The translations under genes and the position numbers were made by a program. A stretch of DNA of 64,000 nucleotides from Streptomyces sp. T12 (GTDB taxonomy: Bacteria > Actinomycetota > Actinomycetes > Streptomycetales > Streptomycetaceae), in contig NZ_CP117866.1 in assembly GCF_028736035.1 (NCBI RefSeq), positions 2,232,001 through 2,296,000 on the forward strand, in the 5' to 3' direction. Positions 61,778-64,000 of the stretch are shown in pieces. The notes beneath the pieces are model-generated. The model was not told the DNA's origin, searched no databases, and was given only the letters and a program-made list of their open reading frames with translations. Each line of letters starts with the position of its first letter. The stretch's first letter is position 1.

Positions 61778-63285
61778 CGGGCGGTGGGCTTCTCGTCGCC
61801 GGTACCACTTCCGACGCCGGCAAGAGCGTCGTCACCGCCGGGATCTGCCGGTGGCTGGTACGGCAGGGGGTCAAGGTCGCGCCCTTCAAGGCGCAGAACA
61901 TGTCCCTCAATTCGTTCGTGACGCGGGAGGGGGCCGAGATCGGGCGGGCGCAGGCCATGCAGGCACAGGCCTGTCGGGTCGAGCCCACCGCGCTGATGAA
62001 TCCCGTGCTGCTCAAGCCCGGTGGCGAGCAGAGCAGCCAGGTCGTGCTCATGGGCAAGCCGGTCGGGGAGATGAGTGCCCGTGGGTATCACGGCGGGCGG
62101 CAGCAGAAACTCCTCGGGACGGTGCTCGACTGTCTCGCCGAGTTGCGGGGCACGTATGACGCGGTGATCTGTGAGGGGGCCGGGAGCCCGGCCGAGATCA
62201 ATCTCAGGCGGACCGACATCGTGAACATGGGGATCGCCCGGAATGCCGGGCTTCCTGTGGTCGTGGTCGGGGACATCGACCGTGGTGGCGTCTTCGCCTC
62301 CTTCTTCGGGACCCTCGCCCTGCTGTCGCCCGAGGATCAGGCTCTCGTCGCGGGGTTCCTCGTCAACAAGTTCCGGGGGGACGTCAGCCTCCTGGAGCCC
62401 GGGCTCGACATGCTGCACGGGCTCACCGGGCGCCACACCTACGGCGTCCTGCCCTTCCAGCACGGCCTGGGCATCGACGAGGAGGACGGGCTGCGGGTGT
62501 CGCTGCGCGGGGCGGTGCGGGAATCCCAGGTCTCCTCGCCCGTCGGCGAGGACGTCCTGCGCGTCGCCGTCTGCGCCATCCCCCTCATGTCCAACTTCAC
62601 GGACGTGGACGCCCTCGCCGCCGAACCCGGTGTGGTCGTGCGGTTCGTGGACCGGCCCGAGGAGCTCGCGGACGCCGATCTCGTCGTCGTTCCGGGTACG
62701 AGGGGAACGGTCAAGGCCCTTGAGTGGCTCCGGGAGCGGGGGCTGGCCCAGGCCCTGCAGCGCAGGGCCGCCGAACAAAAGCCCCTCCTCGGCATCTGCG
62801 GCGGCTTCCAGGTGCTCGGCGAGCACATCGAGGACGAGGTCGAGAGCCGCAGGGGCCACGTCGACGGGCTCGGGATCCTGCCCGTGCGGGTGCGGTTCGC
62901 CCGCGAGAAGACCCTCACCCGGCCGACCGGGGAAGCCCTCGGCGAGCAGGTCGAGGGGTACGAGATCCATCACGGGGTCGCCGAGATCAGCGACGGGGCC
63001 CCCTTCCTGGACGGCTGCCGGGTCGGTCAGACCTGGGGCACGCACTGGCACGGCTCGCTGGAGTCGGACGGTTTCCGGCGGGCCTTTCTGCGTGAGGTGG
63101 CGGCCGCCGCGGGCCGTCGCTTCGTGCCGGCCGCCGACACCTCGTTCGCCGCGCTGCGCGAGGAGCAGCTCGACCGGCTCGGCGATCTGATCGAACAGCA
63201 CGCGGACACGGACGCGCTCTGGCGGCTCATCGAGTCGGGCGCGCCGCAAGGACTGCCTTTCATTCCACCGGGAGCGCCCGCATGA
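61774..63285 (+). CDS. cobQ: Cobyric acid synthase CobQ
   Basis: 503 residues from ATG 61774. Glutamine-dependent amidation of the corrin side chains. N-terminal ATP-binding MTGGGLLVAGTTSDAGKSVV, KPGGEQSSQVVLMGKPVGEM; the C-terminal class I glutamine amidotransferase has C342 in GICGGFQVLGEHIED and HWHGSLESDG. Coupled to cobD and cobN by ATGA overlaps. Confidence 0.96.
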   Translation: MTGGGLLVAGTTSDAGKSVVTAGICRWLVRQGVKVAPFKAQNMSLNSFVTREGAEIGRAQAMQAQACRVEPTALMNPVLLKPGGEQSSQVVLMGKPVGEMSARGYHGGRQQKLLGTVLDCLAELRGTYDAVICEGAGSPAEINLRRTDIVNMGIARNAGLPVVVVGDIDRGGVFASFFGTLALLSPEDQALVAGFLVNKFRGDVSLLEPGLDMLHGLTGRHTYGVLPFQHGLGIDEEDGLRVSLRGAVRESQVSSPVGEDVLRVAVCAIPLMSNFTDVDALAAEPGVVVRFVDRPEELADADLVVVPGTRGTVKALEWLRERGLAQALQRRAAEQKPLLGICGGFQVLGEHIEDEVESRRGHVDGLGILPVRVRFAREKTLTRPTGEALGEQVEGYEIHHGVAEISDGAPFLDGCRVGQTWGTHWHGSLESDGFRRAFLREVAAAAGRRFVPAADTSFAALREEQLDRLGDLIEQHADTDALWRLIESGAPQGLPFIPPGAPA

Positions 63286-64000
63286 GCACTGTGTTGTTGT
63301 TGTCGACCGCCGACACGGATCTGCTGGCGGCCCGGGCCGCCTCCGGTGCCGACTACCGGATCGGCAACCCGACCCGCGTGGACGTCGAGAGCGAGCTGCC
63401 CGCGCTGCTCGACGGCGCGGACATCGCCGTCGTACGGCTGCTGGGCGGCAAGCGGGCCTGGGAGGACGGGCTCGCCAGGCTGAAGGCGTCCGGTGTCCCG
63501 ACCGTGCTGCTGGGCGGCGAGGCCGTTCCGGACGCCGAGTTGATGGCCGAGTCGTCGGTGCCGGCCGGTGTGGTGGCCGAGGCGCTGAAGTATCTCGTCG
63601 AGGGCGGGCCCGCCAACCTCACCGAGCTCGCGCGGTTCCTCTCCGACACCGTGCTGCTGACGGGCGAGGGGTTCGTCGAGCCGCAGAAGATGCCGGAGTA
63701 CGGCGTCCACGGCGAGCGTCCCCTCGTCGACGGCCGTCCGACGGTCGGCGTGCTCTTCTACCGGGCCCACGAGCTGAGCGGCAACACCGCCTTCGTGGAC
63801 ACCCTGTGCGAGGCCGTCGAGGCGCGGGGCGCCAACGCCCTTCCCGTGTACTGCGGTTCGCTGCGCGGTGCGGACGCGGAACTGTACGAGATCCTCGGCA
63901 AGGCCGACGCCCTGGTCGCCACCGTCCTCGCGGCGGGCGGCACGCACGCCTCGCAGGCGTCGGCGGGCGGTGACGAGGAGGCGTGGGACATCGGCAGGCT
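63282..64000 (+). CDS. cobN: Cobaltochelatase CobN, N-terminal part (truncated by window)
   Basis: Starts ATG 63282, overlapping the cobQ stop. 239 codons are visible: STVLLLSTADTDLLAARAAS, then GRPTVGVLFYRAHELSGNTA, the CobN N-terminal repeat. The full subunit of the cobalt-inserting chelatase (about 1,200 residues) would continue beyond the window. Confidence 0.93.
   Translation, partial: MSTVLLLSTADTDLLAARAASGADYRIGNPTRVDVESELPALLDGADIAVVRLLGGKRAWEDGLARLKASGVPTVLLGGEAVPDAELMAESSVPAGVVAEALKYLVEGGPANLTELARFLSDTVLLTGEGFVEPQKMPEYGVHGERPLVDGRPTVGVLFYRAHELSGNTAFVDTLCEAVEARGANALPVYCGSLRGADAELYEILGKADALVATVLAAGGTHASQASAGGDEEAWDIGR

Overview
The window is chromosomal DNA of a Streptomyces. GC content is very high, start codons are often GTG, and ATGA/GTGA stop-start overlaps are common. 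Streptomyces hallmarks include a streptophobe-like membrane protein, a Gbn-like nucleoid protein, the mabA/inhA-type fabG-fabI pair, an Asp23/AmaP cluster and a cobalamin riboswitch ahead of cobD-cobQ-cobN. From memory, the gene order follows the S. coelicolor serB (about SCO1808) to cobN (about SCO1849) segment. No tRNA, rRNA or CRISPR array was seen.

Layout. 1-8.2 kb: end of a membrane protein gene, serB, a SixA-type phosphatase, small membrane proteins, a CynX/NimT-type MFS exporter divergent from a GntR regulator, a small secreted protein, and fabG-fabI. 8.4-19.2 kb: the tldD-tldE protease pair, interrupted by a mobile element of about 7.8 kb (about 9,713-17,504). 19.2-33.8 kb: tyrS, glsB-like, DUF3099, moaA, a cation/acetate symporter pair, a subtilase, a CoA transferase, a CopD-like protein, an alcohol dehydrogenase, a VIT transporter, a DEDDh-BRCT exonuclease and SURF1. 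33.8-45.8 kb: CstA with a miniature YbdD-like protein, a symporter/sigma factor/membrane protein operon, a GH15 enzyme, an SDR, the Asp23/AmaP cluster, an enoyl-CoA hydratase and gbn. 46-60.4 kb: ABC-F ATPase, a beta-propeller protein, VOC, alpha/beta hydrolase, aldolase and GH25 genes, a PHO-box-preceded phosphate transporter operon, and a 1,475-residue trypsin / STAND-NTPase / transmembrane / beta-propeller protein. 60.5-64 kb: the B12 riboswitch and cobD-cobQ-cobN, the last running off the end.

The most unusual object is the mobile element. It has the rep-xis-int module of pSAM2-type actinomycete integrative elements, but it sits inside a protein-coding gene, tldD, about 270 bp before the stop. 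It brings its own diverged 89-codon 3' end, so tldD still reads as a full-length gene. The displaced native 3' end lies at the right junction. There, a start codon inside the element with a good ribosome binding site reads through the remnant and keeps its ATGA coupling to tldE. No FtsK/Tra-type transfer gene was found. The element also carries a decayed mosaic of host sequence (pieces of tldE, the symporter gene, glsB, DUF3099 and its downstream leader), a large inverted repeat that may be a replication origin, and an unannotated 42-residue membrane peptide.

A second window-scale signal is a 12-bp palindrome, CACGCGCGCGTG. It occurs nine times inside unrelated genes and never in the mobile element.
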